A stretch of 64,000 nucleotides of DNA from Rhizobacter sp. OV335 (GCF_900142965.1 NZ_FRCQ01000027.1:1-64000); one strand, 5' to 3'. Positions 26,719-35,326 are shown, counted from the first letter of the stretch. The notes: generated from the sequence alone by a model not told the origin. Numbers and translations: made by a program.

Positions 26719-29700
26719 GCTGCGACGCCTTCCGTCGCTCCAGTACGCGGCTGGTACTGCCGCCGGATCTCCGCCTCGACCAGTTCCGGGCTGAACTCGG
26801 GCAGGTCGGCGCGGAACATCTCGCGCGTATCAGGTGTGACGTCGTGGCCCTCGAGCACGACCACGTTGCTCTCGGCGTCGCGCATGATGTCGTAGTACCG
26901 ATCAAGGAACGCGGTCAGGCTGCCCAAGGCATCGCCCGTGCTGGCCATGAAGACCTGCAGGCCGAGCTCCTCGAAGTAGCGCATCGTGGCCACGATGTTG
27001 CGCGGGTCCATCTTGATGAACGCCTCGTCGATGACCAGCAGCCGGATGCCCGTGTCGTCACCGCGCTCCAGCCGGTAGGCCGAGGACAGGGCGGCGCCGG
27101 CGATCACGTACAGCGGCGCGCGATGCTCGCCGCCGGAGCCGGATCCGACCCGCTTGCTGAGCCAGCCGATGTGCTTGGTTGCGCCGGTAGAGGCTTCTTC
27201 CCGCAGCACCTCGATGTCAAAGTCGAAGAACTCGCGGTAGTCGTCCAGCGGCGACTTGACTGCGGCGGCGCCGACGGCCGTCTTGTCGCGCATCAGCTCT
27301 TCAAACTCCTTGGGCAGCTCGCCGGCGCCACCGAGCAGGTCCTCGGTCGGCCCGTACTGGGCCACGTCCTTGATGAACTTCAGCAGCACGGCGAAGGCCG
27401 GCCGCACATGCGTGCGGAACTGGTAGCGCTCGTTGTTGGTGAACATCGGCGCCAGACGCAGGGCTTCGTTCATTCGGTTGATCGTGTCGCTCAGCCATTC
27501 CAGGTGCTCATGCAGGGCCACCGCGACGTCGTTGCGGAAGGTGCTCTTGGCGGCGCTCAGCGCGTCCTCCATCCGTGCCTTGTTCTCGCGCAGGCCGGTC
27601 TCTTTCAGGATCAGGACACGCGCATCCAGCCAGACCCGGGCACTCCGCCAGTCGTCCTGGGTGCCGGCCGGCATGAACTCGTTGTGCCTGACGAGGAAGG
27701 CGGACAGCTTCTGCATCGCGCTCGACGCCTTCTGGCGGGAGTCTTCTTCGGCACGGTTGCTGCGCCGCTTGCAGTCGGCAGCAATCTCCGGGAACGACAG
27801 GCCCTGCCGCGTCAGGAGCTTCTCCCACTGATCCGACGCGTAGTCGGCGTCGTAGCCAGTGACCGAACGAGCCGACTCGGCGATCTCCTTCTGGGTGGCG
27901 GCCCAGGCTTGCCGCTTCTTGGTCTCCTCACTCTTCTGCTGGCGCGCGGTCTCGGCCGCGCCGACTGCCTGCACCGCGGCAAGCAGTTGCTGACGCAGGG
28001 TGCCCATCGCTGTCTCTGCGTCCTCGGCTGCCTTCACCAGCTGACGGTATTCCTCGGTATCCAGAGCCTGCAGGCGTCGTGTCAGATCCGCCTCGCTGCC
28101 GGCCTCCTTGGTCACCCGGTCGAACGCTTCGAGAATCTCGTGAACCTTGTCGTGCTCCCCACCCACGAACGGGCCGAGGTTATTCAGCAAGACCTTGAGC
28201 TTGGCGTAGCGGTCCTTGAGCGCCTCCACCTGCTCCTGGAGCTGGCGGGCTCGCTCGGCGATCGAGCTGCGAGTCGCCGTGGACGTCGGGCCGATCTTGA
28301 AGAGGGCAGGATCGGTCGGCTTTTTGCGCACCATTTCGCCGTCGGCCATCAGCATGCCGTCCTTGGTCATCGCAAACCGATGGGTGAAGCACTCGTCTTC
28401 GGTCTCGGCCCGCTGCGTGTCGCCGAACTTGGCCCGTAGGTAGTTGACCGCAGGGACACTGTTGCCGCTGATCAGCTCGGCCACGGCTCCGCGCCTGGGG
28501 CTCGCGCGATTGGCGAACTTGCTCGGCATCACGACCTTGGCCTCGTAGACCCCCGCCTGGCGCGACACCCGAAACGCCTGACGTTCGTCAGCCTGGTCGA
28601 CCAGCAGGGCCTGCATGTTCGACACGCCCAGGTAGGACTCGATGGCCGGTTGCCATTCCGGATCATCGACGCGCACCAGGTCGCACACCGGGGTGGCCTC
28701 CACGCCGGCGTTGGCCAACACGCGCTTGAGCGCCGCGGCCGCGCCCTCCAGGGGCGGCTTGCCCTTGGCGATGCGCTCCTGGTTTTCGCGCACGCCGGCG
28801 AGGTCGGTCTCGGCCGCGGTCTGGGCGCGGCCAACGGCCTGCATTTCCTCGAAGACCTCGTTGCTCAGCAGCTTCGCCGCGCGCAGCGCCTTGCGGACCG
28901 TGGATTCCACTGCCTCGCGGTTGCCGGCCTTGTCGCCCTCCAGCAAGACGTGGATATCCTTGAACGCCAACCCTGTGGCTTCAGCGCTGTCGGCGACGAG
29001 CTTGCCCGGGATCTGCGCATCGATGGCCCGGCCGATGGCCCGGATGCTCCGATGCAGCCCCGTCCTTTGCTCGGTATGCCGCTTCTGCGCCCCGGCGAGG
29101 CTCTCTTGTAGCAGCGCCGCGTCGGCATGCGAGGCGTGCTTGTCCCGATCCGAGGCGGTGTCGCGGGCAAGTTGCTCGGCCGCCTGGACCTGGCGGCTGA
29201 CCGTGTCACGTCGTGTGTTGGCGGCGTCCAGTGCCGCCGTTGCACGCCCCTCGGCCTCCTCGGCTGCGGTCACCGCCTCATTGGCCACCTCGAGTTCGGC
29301 CGCCTGGGCCAGCGCGGCAAGGGAGACCGCGTGGCTGTTGCGTCGGTGCGCATCGGCAAAGTCCGCCTCGATCAGCTCGGCCTCATCGAGCTTGGCCTGC
29401 ACGCTGCGCACCAGGGCCGCCATCTCCTGGAAGGTGTGCAACACCTCTTTGAAGCGCTTGATGTTGGTCGGTCGGGTTTCCAGCACCTGCTGGCGCACGA
29501 TGTCGTCGACGCTCCGGTCGAACTTCATGCGCAGCCCGAAGCGGAAAGCCTGACGATAGGCGTCCAGGCGCGGCGCACCGCGCGAGCCCCGCAGCCGGAA
29601 CAACATCGCGTTGACGAAGCGCTCCGAGTCGTGGAAGAGCACCTCCTCCCCCTGAGCGCGCTGCGACAGCATCTGCCTGAAGCTGGCCCAAGGCCGAGGC

Positions 29701-30158
29701 CGGTACTCGCCATCGACAAGCTCGAGGTGGTCGTCGAGCGTGATGTCCGATGGAATGATGTAGCGCCCCTGCACGTCGGGCTTCTCGCGGTCCGCGCTCA
29801 CGTAGATGCAGACGCCCGTGGAGACGATCTCCTTGGTGATGGTGTCCTGCCACACCAGCGTGATGTAGGTGTTGGCGTTGTCGCGCACCCGGGCGTCGGG
29901 CGAATCGCCGAACTGACCCAGGCAGTAGCTGCGGATGTTGCGGCTGTTGTGGTTCGACTCGTCGGCCTGGGCGTTGAAGACGACGCCGGCGCTGCCGCGG
30001 CTCTCATTGGCGCCCAGCATGACGATCTGCACGGCGTCCAGCAGCGAGGATTTGCCACTGCCATTGGCGCCGAAGATGCCGCAGTTCATGCCGACGTCCA
30101 CATCGCGCATCTCGTACAGGAAGAACTGGACTACCCGGATACGGATCAGCTTCTTCAT
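26715..30158 (-). CDS. jetC: Wadjet SMC-like ATPase JetC
   Basis: The 1147-residue MukB-like SMC protein has Walker A GIFGANGSGKSSLLDAVQ (residues 27-44) and extended coiled coils either side of a hinge-like central part (about 500-600, with VCDLVRVDDPEWQPAIESYL). The C-terminal head has signature SGSGGEHRAPLYVIAGAALS and Walker B RLLVIDEAFIKMD. In Wadjet, JetC dimers with JetA and JetB extrude DNA loops and detect small circular plasmids. It overlaps both neighbours by 4 bp. All ATPase motifs look intact, so activity is expected. Confidence 0.93.
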   Translation of the reverse strand: MKKLIRIRVVQFFLYEMRDVDVGMNCGIFGANGSGKSSLLDAVQIVMLGANESRGSAGVVFNAQADESNHNSRNIRSYCLGQFGDSPDARVRDNANTYITLVWQDTITKEIVSTGVCIYVSADREKPDVQGRYIIPSDITLDDHLELVDGEYRPRPWASFRQMLSQRAQGEEVLFHDSERFVNAMLFRLRGSRGAPRLDAYRQAFRFGLRMKFDRSVDDIVRQQVLETRPTNIKRFKEVLHTFQEMAALVRSVQAKLDEAELIEADFADAHRRNSHAVSLAALAQAAELEVANEAVTAAEEAEGRATAALDAANTRRDTVSRQVQAAEQLARDTASDRDKHASHADAALLQESLAGAQKRHTEQRTGLHRSIRAIGRAIDAQIPGKLVADSAEATGLAFKDIHVLLEGDKAGNREAVESTVRKALRAAKLLSNEVFEEMQAVGRAQTAAETDLAGVRENQERIAKGKPPLEGAAAALKRVLANAGVEATPVCDLVRVDDPEWQPAIESYLGVSNMQALLVDQADERQAFRVSRQAGVYEAKVVMPSKFANRASPRRGAVAELISGNSVPAVNYLRAKFGDTQRAETEDECFTHRFAMTKDGMLMADGEMVRKKPTDPALFKIGPTSTATRSSIAERARQLQEQVEALKDRYAKLKVLLNNLGPFVGGEHDKVHEILEAFDRVTKEAGSEADLTRRLQALDTEEYRQLVKAAEDAETAMGTLRQQLLAAVQAVGAAETARQQKSEETKKRQAWAATQKEIAESARSVTGYDADYASDQWEKLLTRQGLSFPEIAADCKRRSNRAEEDSRQKASSAMQKLSAFLVRHNEFMPAGTQDDWRSARVWLDARVLILKETGLRENKARMEDALSAAKSTFRNDVAVALHEHLEWLSDTINRMNEALRLAPMFTNNERYQFRTHVRPAFAVLLKFIKDVAQYGPTEDLLGGAGELPKEFEELMRDKTAVGAAAVKSPLDDYREFFDFDIEVLREEASTGATKHIGWLSKRVGSGSGGEHRAPLYVIAGAALSSAYRLERGDDTGIRLLVIDEAFIKMDPRNIVATMRYFEELGLQVFMASTGDALGSLTAFLDRYYDIMRDAESNVVVLEGHDVTPDTREMFRADLPEFSPELVEAEIRRQYQPRTGATEGVAA

Positions 30159-30823
30159 GCCGCACCGCCTTCTTCCGTGGGGGCGACCATGCCGTCCGCG
30201 CTGTCCACGACCTCGACCTTGTCGTCAGGGCTGACGAACAGCGCGATGCGCGCCAGCGCCGCTTCTCCCAGGACCTCGGCGATGCCAGGCCGGAGGATGA
30301 CCACATACGGCTGATCCGCATCGTGCCCCGGCAGGTCGCCTTCCTCATCCGCGATCCTGGCGAGGCCCCAGCGCCGCATCCATTGCATCAGCGCGGCGAG
30401 CTTGCCGCCGGTGGCCAGCTCGCGGCCGCCGGTGAGCTGCTTGTACTTCACCTCGAGCGTGACCAGATCGCAGGCCACCTCGCCGTTCTCGTCGTGATGG
30501 CCGCTGCGGGTCTCCTCGTCGAAGATCTTGCGGAGCACCAGGGCCAGCAGGGTCTGGTCGACGCTCACCGGCGATGTCTTCGCGTGCTTGGGGATCGCGC
30601 ATGCGTAGCGCAACTGGCTGTTGACCCGCACGACGTAGCCGAGCGGCTCGAGGGCTCGCTTGAAATCGCGCTCGAACTCGCGGATCAGCCCGTAGGCGAC
30701 CTTGCTGCCCCGGTCCGCGGCATACAGCACCTGCTCGGTGACCAGCCGGTTCGCGGCCGCCTCGAACTCATCCTCCGTGACCACGTTCTTGGTGGCCTCA
30801 ACCGCATTCGCCCAGAAACTCAT
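30155..30823 (-). CDS. jetB: Wadjet subunit JetB (DUF4194, KITE-like)
   Basis: The 222-residue protein starts MSFWANAVEATKNVVTEDEF at 30823 within an ATGA overlap with the jetA stop. It contains the DUF4194-type core: ANRLVTEQVLYAADRGSKVA, LGYVVRVNSQLRYACAI, LLALVLRKIFDEE and LAALMQWMRRWGLARI. It corresponds to the KITE/MukE-like subunit that bridges the JetA kleisin and the JetC ATPase heads. The in-frame region upstream of 30823 lies inside jetA and is not coding for this protein. Confidence 0.88.
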   Translation of the reverse strand: MSFWANAVEATKNVVTEDEFEAAANRLVTEQVLYAADRGSKVAYGLIREFERDFKRALEPLGYVVRVNSQLRYACAIPKHAKTSPVSVDQTLLALVLRKIFDEETRSGHHDENGEVACDLVTLEVKYKQLTGGRELATGGKLAALMQWMRRWGLARIADEEGDLPGHDADQPYVVILRPGIAEVLGEAALARIALFVSPDDKVEVVDSADGMVAPTEEGGAA

Positions 30824-32313
30824 TGGCTTCCTCCCTTGGCTGTCTTGGTTGTTTTCGCGATCGTGAAGGGCAGGTGAGAGATGCCCTTGGTGTGGTCTTC
30901 TTCGCCTTCCATCCGGACCGTGGTGAATCCACTGGCCATCGCCCGCGCGTTCGCACGCAGCAGCTTGCTGGGCGTCGCGTTCGCCGCCGCGATCGTGCAC
31001 AGGACCTGCAGCGCGCGCACCGATTCGATGGCGTCCACCTGGAGCGAGGCGCTGGGCAGTGCGTCGGCTTCGCCGAGTTGCTGGCGCACGAACGCAGCGA
31101 GCTTGGGCAGCGACATGGTGCGCCGGTCCCGGGCCATCAACGCCAGGCGGGCACGCGCCTCCTGCTCGGCCGACATGACCTGCTTGCGGAGTCCGCCGGG
31201 CGGCGGCCGCTTGCTCTCGACGCGGGGCGAGGCGAGCCGCTCACCGCCGATGCAGTCACCCGGGGCGAACGGCGCCAGGGCGGCGGCCCGGCTGCCATGC
31301 TTGACGACAGCGTCAATGGCCTGACCGATCAGCTCTTCGAGCGGCCGCGCGGCCCGCAGCCGGTAGTCCAGGTACGCCAGGGCCAGCTTGTTGGCCCGCC
31401 GTATTTCGTCGTCCAGCCGATCCAGGTACTCATCGATGCGGCGCAGGTCCTCGACCTTCTGGATGTCGCGCTCGAACATGGCTTCGGCACGGGCAGGGTC
31501 GCGGCCGGCCTGCTTTTCGAGGTACCACTGGATGAGCCGGGCGCGGAGCTGCGGCGTCTGCTGGACGTGGGCGGCCAAGCGCAGGATCTCCTGGCGCCGG
31601 GCCAGCGGGTGCTCGCGCGTGCGCAGTTCCTTGTAGTCGCCGATGAACATGCGCTCGACGTAGTCATCGAAGAACCGCCGCACGAACTCGCCGGTGGCGT
31701 CCACGCGGCCGATCTCCAGCATGAGGTCGCGCACGTTGGTGCCGGCGATGCCGACGTGTTCGAGGAGGGCGCGCGACTGCCGGGCCGCCTCCTGCAGCGA
31801 CGCACCGTCCGTGCTCTCGTCGAGCAGCAGCTTCAGGTTGGCCTCGATGCTGCGGATCTTGCCGGAGACGAACTCTGGACCGGTGTGAGCGAACTCGACC
31901 AGGCGGTTCATGAAATGAGCCACGGCCGGTGCCATCGTCACCATCTCGCGCACGCCCACTCGGTCTACACGGATCCAGCCGGCGTCGCGCAATCGGTTGA
32001 AGACCATGATGGCGCGGATCGCCAACGGCGTCGACGGCGTCACGTCATCCCCGTCGGGGGCCCAGTCCTGGTACTGGAGCTCCTCGGCGATGTCGGCCGT
32101 GATCTCGCGCATCAGGAAGCCGGCGCTGGGCGGCAACGGGGCCTCAGGGCCGAACCGCTTGGCGTGCAAGACGCATAACAAGGTCCAGTATTGGAAGCGG
32201 TTGGCCGACGCCAGTGGCGTGAACAGCCGATCCGGCAGCCGTTTGAACAGGGGAGGGTAGCGCTCGGCCACCTTCTCCTGGCGAATTTGGTCGGTCAGGT
32301 CATGAACAGCCAT
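30820..32313 (-). CDS. jetA: Wadjet subunit JetA (DUF3375-like kleisin)
   Basis: The 497-residue, largely helical protein resembles JetA (MukF-like kleisin, DUF3375 family) of type I Wadjet. The ATG at 32313 (MAVHDLTDQ) lies nine bases after GGAGGA; a GTG at 32322 is also in frame but too close to that site. Recognisable parts are an N-terminal winged-helix region (ANRFQYWTLLCVLHAKRFG, FNRLRDAGWIRVDR) and a helical middle (EILRLAAHVQQTPQLRARL, DEYLDRLDDEIRRANKLALA). The start lies inside the 3' end of the WYL gene (19-bp overlap), so the regulator and Wadjet genes form one operon. Confidence 0.85.
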   Translation of the reverse strand: MAVHDLTDQIRQEKVAERYPPLFKRLPDRLFTPLASANRFQYWTLLCVLHAKRFGPEAPLPPSAGFLMREITADIAEELQYQDWAPDGDDVTPSTPLAIRAIMVFNRLRDAGWIRVDRVGVREMVTMAPAVAHFMNRLVEFAHTGPEFVSGKIRSIEANLKLLLDESTDGASLQEAARQSRALLEHVGIAGTNVRDLMLEIGRVDATGEFVRRFFDDYVERMFIGDYKELRTREHPLARRQEILRLAAHVQQTPQLRARLIQWYLEKQAGRDPARAEAMFERDIQKVEDLRRIDEYLDRLDDEIRRANKLALAYLDYRLRAARPLEELIGQAIDAVVKHGSRAAALAPFAPGDCIGGERLASPRVESKRPPPGGLRKQVMSAEQEARARLALMARDRRTMSLPKLAAFVRQQLGEADALPSASLQVDAIESVRALQVLCTIAAANATPSKLLRANARAMASGFTTVRMEGEEDHTKGISHLPFTIAKTTKTAKGGSQ

Positions 32314-33128
32314 TGCCGGCACTCCTCCGTGTTCTCAACCGCCAGTTGGTAGTCGGGAGGCACTTGCCGCTTTACGTCCGCCGCCGCCATGAGCTCCTGC
32401 ACCATGTAGTTCAGGAGGGCAGCCCTGCAGCTTTCGACGCGCGCGGAGGCCCCGTTGAAGTATTCGTTTCGAACGACCAATTGCTGTGCAGGGCTGAGTC
32501 TAGGGTGTGCAACCAGCCTGACTTTGAGAACCGTTGACCAGCTGACGTCAGCCGAAGCGTCGGCAGTACAGGGTTCCGCCAACAGTTGGGCTTTGGTCAT
32601 GCGGCCCAACACGAAGTCTCGGAAGTCCTGCCGCAACAGGCAAAAACCGCGGACGTGCCACCGGCGGCCAGCCCGCACCAGGCTGTGGGGCTCGATGGTC
32701 CGCTCGTGCAGCTCCGGGTTGTTCATGGAGCAGTAGAGGAACTTCACACGCTGGCGATCGGTGATCGCCAGGTTCAAACGGGAGAATGTGCGGGGCGAGG
32801 TGTGGACGAAGTCCCAGGAGACGGACAGCGGCCGACCCGGCGCGTCCGGCGCGTAGGGCACCAGCATCTCGTCGATTGGGCTGGGCAGAGAGGACTTCGC
32901 CGCGCGCTCGGCGTCGGCGTAAGCCTTCGCTGTGGCCAAGTTAGCCTTGAGCTTGCTGTCCCACGTCACCCACTCAGGAAAGGATGCCCTGAAGTCCCGC
33001 AGCCACTCACTGGCCCGTATGGGACTCAGACCGTACTCGACAATGAGCCGGCTGCGGCTGATCCGTCCTTCCCAGAGAAGGATTCGGCCTACTCTTGCAT
33101 CCCTTGCCTGACGGCCCTCGATGGACAT
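32295..33128 (-). CDS. WYL-domain regulator of the Wadjet operon
   Basis: The 277-residue protein has an N-terminal winged helix (VGRILLWEGRISRSRLIVEYG, RASEWLRDFRASF) and a WYL domain with VKFLYCSMNNPE, TIEPHSLVRAGRRWHVRGF and FRDFVLGRM. A C-terminal WCX-like part follows (VRLVAHPRLSP, RAALLNYMVQEL). It has the same layout as the regulator at 23587 and is its paralogue within the island. It is the first gene of the Wadjet operon. A tandem palindromic repeat lies 32 bp upstream of its start, which suggests autorepression of the whole operon. Confidence 0.88.
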   Translation of the reverse strand: MSIEGRQARDARVGRILLWEGRISRSRLIVEYGLSPIRASEWLRDFRASFPEWVTWDSKLKANLATAKAYADAERAAKSSLPSPIDEMLVPYAPDAPGRPLSVSWDFVHTSPRTFSRLNLAITDRQRVKFLYCSMNNPELHERTIEPHSLVRAGRRWHVRGFCLLRQDFRDFVLGRMTKAQLLAEPCTADASADVSWSTVLKVRLVAHPRLSPAQQLVVRNEYFNGASARVESCRAALLNYMVQELMAAADVKRQVPPDYQLAVENTEECRQWLFMT

Positions 33129-33159
33129 GGTGACGTCGCCTCGTAGTGGTCATCCACAT

Positions 33160-33194
33160 GATATGTAAGACCATACGATATGTAAAACCATATC
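33160..33194. promoter_or_regulatory. Tandem operator-like repeat upstream of the Wadjet/WYL operon
   Basis: Two adjacent copies are present, GATATGTAAGACCATAC (33160-33176) and GATATGTAAAACCATATC (33177-33194). The second is a perfect inverted repeat, GATATG-N6-CATATC; the first is a near copy with one arm weakened. Position, symmetry and A+T content fit a WYL-repressor operator overlapping the promoter. Confidence 0.6.
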
Positions 33195-33490
33195 TTTGAG
33201 GATGACCGTGCGGGTCAAGGGGCAGTGTCCGCAGCCCATGAAGAAATGAAGCCCGCCGCGCGCTAGCGCCTCCTGGTTTGGGTGAGCCTTGCGCAGGGAA
33301 TGCTCAGCATTGTGCGGCCGCAGGGAAGCCTAGATCATCGGGGCTCGGCCGCAGACGTTCGGTTTTCGCTTGACGGTGCGCGTTAACGCCGAAAGGAAGA
33401 CGAGGTTTCCCTCCGGCAGCCAGTGACCACGTTGATGAAGGCCTATGCCGCTTCGGCTGAGCTCGCTCGACAGCAATGCCGTACCGAGAG
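33195..33490. other. Stretch without a recognised gene
   Basis: I see no convincing coding region in this roughly 300-bp stretch. Only a short plus-strand ORF (MKAYAASAELARQQC, from 33435) has a protein-like look, and it lacks a ribosome-binding site and any known match. Confidence 0.3.
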
Positions 33491-33682
33491 CTATGTGCCT
33501 GTCTGACTAGCCACCTCGGTCGCAGCCCGGGACTCGGTGACATGCTTCCAGTTTTTGTAGCCGTGGCGTTTTGCGACGGTCTCCTGGCATGCCTGCAGTG
33601 ATTCACCCGACTCGCGAACCAAAGCTTTGGCTTCAGCCTTCAGCTTTGAGACCAGGGTTGCGGTAGTTCGGATGTGCGTCAT
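33491..33682 (-). CDS. Small conserved hypothetical protein (GYKNWKHV motif)
   Basis: The 63-residue basic protein, MTHIRTTATLVSKLKAEAKA to the end, contains the pattern Q-x-x-V-A-x-x-x-G-[FY]-x-N-W-x-H-V (here QETVAKRHGYKNWKHV). The same short pattern occurs in small proteins on plasmids and mobile islands and at the N-terminus of larger ones. The function is unknown. It stands alone in a decayed region, so it may be a fragment of a longer protein. Confidence 0.45.
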   Translation of the reverse strand: MTHIRTTATLVSKLKAEAKALVRESGESLQACQETVAKRHGYKNWKHVTESRAATEVASQTGT

Positions 33683-34197
33683 TCGTCGATGCTTCCAGCG
33701 TTGACTGCCTAAGGTTAAGATTTACGTGTGGGGCGCGGACTTGCACCACCTTATCACCAGATTTCCTGCGCAACCAGCGCGGGGCAGACGGCGGCCCCGA
33801 CGATCTATCAGGCAGCCACCTGGGGCTCAAAGGTCACTTCGACGAGCACAAATTAATTACGATTCCCGTAGTCGACCATTCGCCATGGAGGTCGCCGTGG
33901 ACGTCTGTTACCACCTGCTGTCCAGACCGAACGTCTTGTCCGGGTTGAAGGCCAAGGACCTCGGCTTGCCCGCCACAGCGCCCAGCGGGCTTCCCTATGT
34001 GAAGGGCGTCTTGGCCGGATTCATCGAATGCAAGGCCAAGTACAGCCCTCGTGCCGCACGGGATGACGCTGACTGGACGACGTTGAAGCCAGCGACACAC
34101 GCGAAGAAGAGGATCCGCTGTACTGAGACGAGAAGGGTGTGCCGCGGACGCCGCGGCGAGGATGGAGAAAAACGGTTGAGTAAGAGGAGGGCACGCA
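33683..34197. other. Stretch with one uncertain open frame
   Basis: A plus-strand frame open from 33726 to 34307 contains a protein-like piece from 33884 (MEVAVDVCYHLLSRPNVLSG, then AKDLGLPATAPSGLPYVKG) but then becomes arginine-rich shadow sequence of the next gene. I cannot name it. It may be the remnant of a gene that once preceded the PD-(D/E)XK-like gene. Confidence 0.3.
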
Positions 34198-34695
34198 ATG
34201 TCGGAGCCGACCCACGTGGCGCTCAGCGCCGAGCAAGAGGCCTACCTCAGCCGCACCCCGGCCGGTGCCGCCGTGACCCGTGCCCTGCGCGATCTCCTGG
34301 AGCGTGACGCTCATCTTCTGCAGGTCGATGCCAACGAGCGTTCCATCACCTTCCGCTTCGCCACGTACCTGCAGGCCTACCTGCCCGAGTGGGAGGTGGA
34401 CTGCGAGTTCAACCGAGATGGCATCGAACCGAAGCGACTCGGCCATCTGGCGCTCTATCCGGACGATCACGACGACGAGGCGAAGACCGTCTATCCGGAT
34501 GTCATCGCGCACCACCGCGGCGTGGAGGACAACTTCCTCGTACTGGAGTTCAAGAAGTCCACCAGCCACGTCAGCCGTGACATCGACAGTCGCAAGCTGC
34601 AGGGCTACAAGCGGCAGCTCGGCTACGCCCACGCCCTGTTCGTGGAGGTCGGGACCGGCGGCCAAGCATGCGTCGTCGGCTTGGAATGGTTCTAG
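34198..34695 (+). CDS. Small PD-(D/E)XK nuclease-fold-like protein
   Basis: The 165-residue protein starts MSEPTHVALSAEQ. Its second half has the pattern expected of the restriction-endonuclease fold: Glu/Asp in EWEVDCEFNRDG, the acidic VYPDVIAHHRG, and LVLEFKKST (the E-x-K pair). Length and motif order match compact stand-alone members often found in defence islands. No methylase or other partner is adjacent. An AAGAGGAGGG ribosome-binding site lies just upstream. Whether it cuts DNA is not known, and the fold assignment rests on the motif alone. Confidence 0.6.
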   Translation: MSEPTHVALSAEQEAYLSRTPAGAAVTRALRDLLERDAHLLQVDANERSITFRFATYLQAYLPEWEVDCEFNRDGIEPKRLGHLALYPDDHDDEAKTVYPDVIAHHRGVEDNFLVLEFKKSTSHVSRDIDSRKLQGYKRQLGYAHALFVEVGTGGQACVVGLEWF

Positions 34696-34917
34696 CCCTC
34701 GGGGTCAGCCGCTTGAAGCGATGACACGCCCCAATGCGTCGCTGCGGAGCGCAAGGAACGGTTCAGCGGCATCCCAGTTCGATGGACTGGAAGCGGGCGT
34801 TGAACTCCGCGGGTTGGCCCTTCCGGTACGGCTGCGGCGCCACCACCTGCGCACCCAACGCCGCGGCGGCGTGCAAGGGCCAGCTACTGGGAGCCGTCTC
34901 GACTCGTGCAGTGGCGA

Positions 34918-35225
34918 TGATCCGCGTGACGCCAAAAAGGCAGATGGGTTGATCCGCCAGCAGCACTTTTGGAAGGCGAGATGATCCTTGGGCAACAAGA
35001 ACGCGTTGGCCTGCAGTGGAGTTGATCCGACCGGCGCATGCCAGGTAGTGAAGCTCGTCAGTCGGCAGCCAGTCGCTACTTCTGGTGATCCAAGTGCCCA
35101 ACAAGCGGTTTGGGTAGTGGCGCTGATCCATCGGCAGCCATTCGGAAGCAGACCTGATCCTGCGGCAGCAAAAACGGGGTCTTTATCGCCCGATTGATCA
35201 TCTGCACTGCGGGATCTGGATCACC
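34918..35225. repeat. Degenerate TGATCC repeat array
   Basis: The hexamer TGATCC occurs at 34918, 34950, 34982, 35023, 35086, 35124 and 35155, mostly 31-41 bp apart. It is often followed by a GGCAGC-like motif (for example TGATCCATCGGCAGCC and TGATCCTGCGGCAGCA). Related TGATCA and GGATCAC units continue to about 35225. The stretch 34696-35298 has no convincing gene. Arrays of this kind resemble repeated transposase-binding ends of some insertion sequences, such as the IS21 family (inference), but no transposase is present. Confidence 0.5.
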
Positions 35226-35298
35226 GGGACTTCCGGCAGCCAGGTGAGCTTTCGCCGGACGGTTTTTGCTGAGAGCCAGAAGGTAGAGTGCCTCGGTA

Positions 35299-35326
35299 AG
35301 TTTACATAATATACATTGTCGCGCTT
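35299..35326 (-). other. dif: dif-like chromosome dimer resolution site
   Basis: Read on the minus strand, the 28 bp have arms and spacer laid out as in E. coli dif (11+6+11). The left arm is AAGCGCGACAA, the spacer TGTATA (identical to E. coli) and the right XerD-type arm TTATGTAAACT (9 of 11 identical to TTATGTTAAAT). It is embedded in a longer imperfect palindrome, CCTCGGTAA at 35291-35299 and TTATCGAGG at 35325-35333. KOPS octamers counted by eye point towards it from both sides, which independently supports a terminus location. XerC/XerD should act here. Confidence 0.72.

Larger units (their letters stand above)
10546..35298. mobile_element. Putative defence-rich integrative island next to dif
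   Basis: The segment begins with a tyrosine recombinase and ends at a dif-like site. Between them lie YhaO/YhaN, an E2-E1-JAB/MBL operon, two WYL regulators, a 4-TM protein, a complete Wadjet system and a PD-(D/E)XK-like gene, plus decayed fragments. Short A+T-rich stretches occur at both ends (11640-11710 and 35297-35330) in an otherwise G+C-rich sequence, and flanking genes are ordinary housekeeping or signalling genes. No clear direct-repeat attachment sites were found, so both boundaries are approximate and the single-event origin is unproven. Confidence 0.55.

Noticed and set aside
34763-35131. Minus-strand 122-codon frame over the TGATCC array
   Set aside because: Its codons follow the repeat units and no start signal or family match is seen, so a repeat array is the simpler reading.
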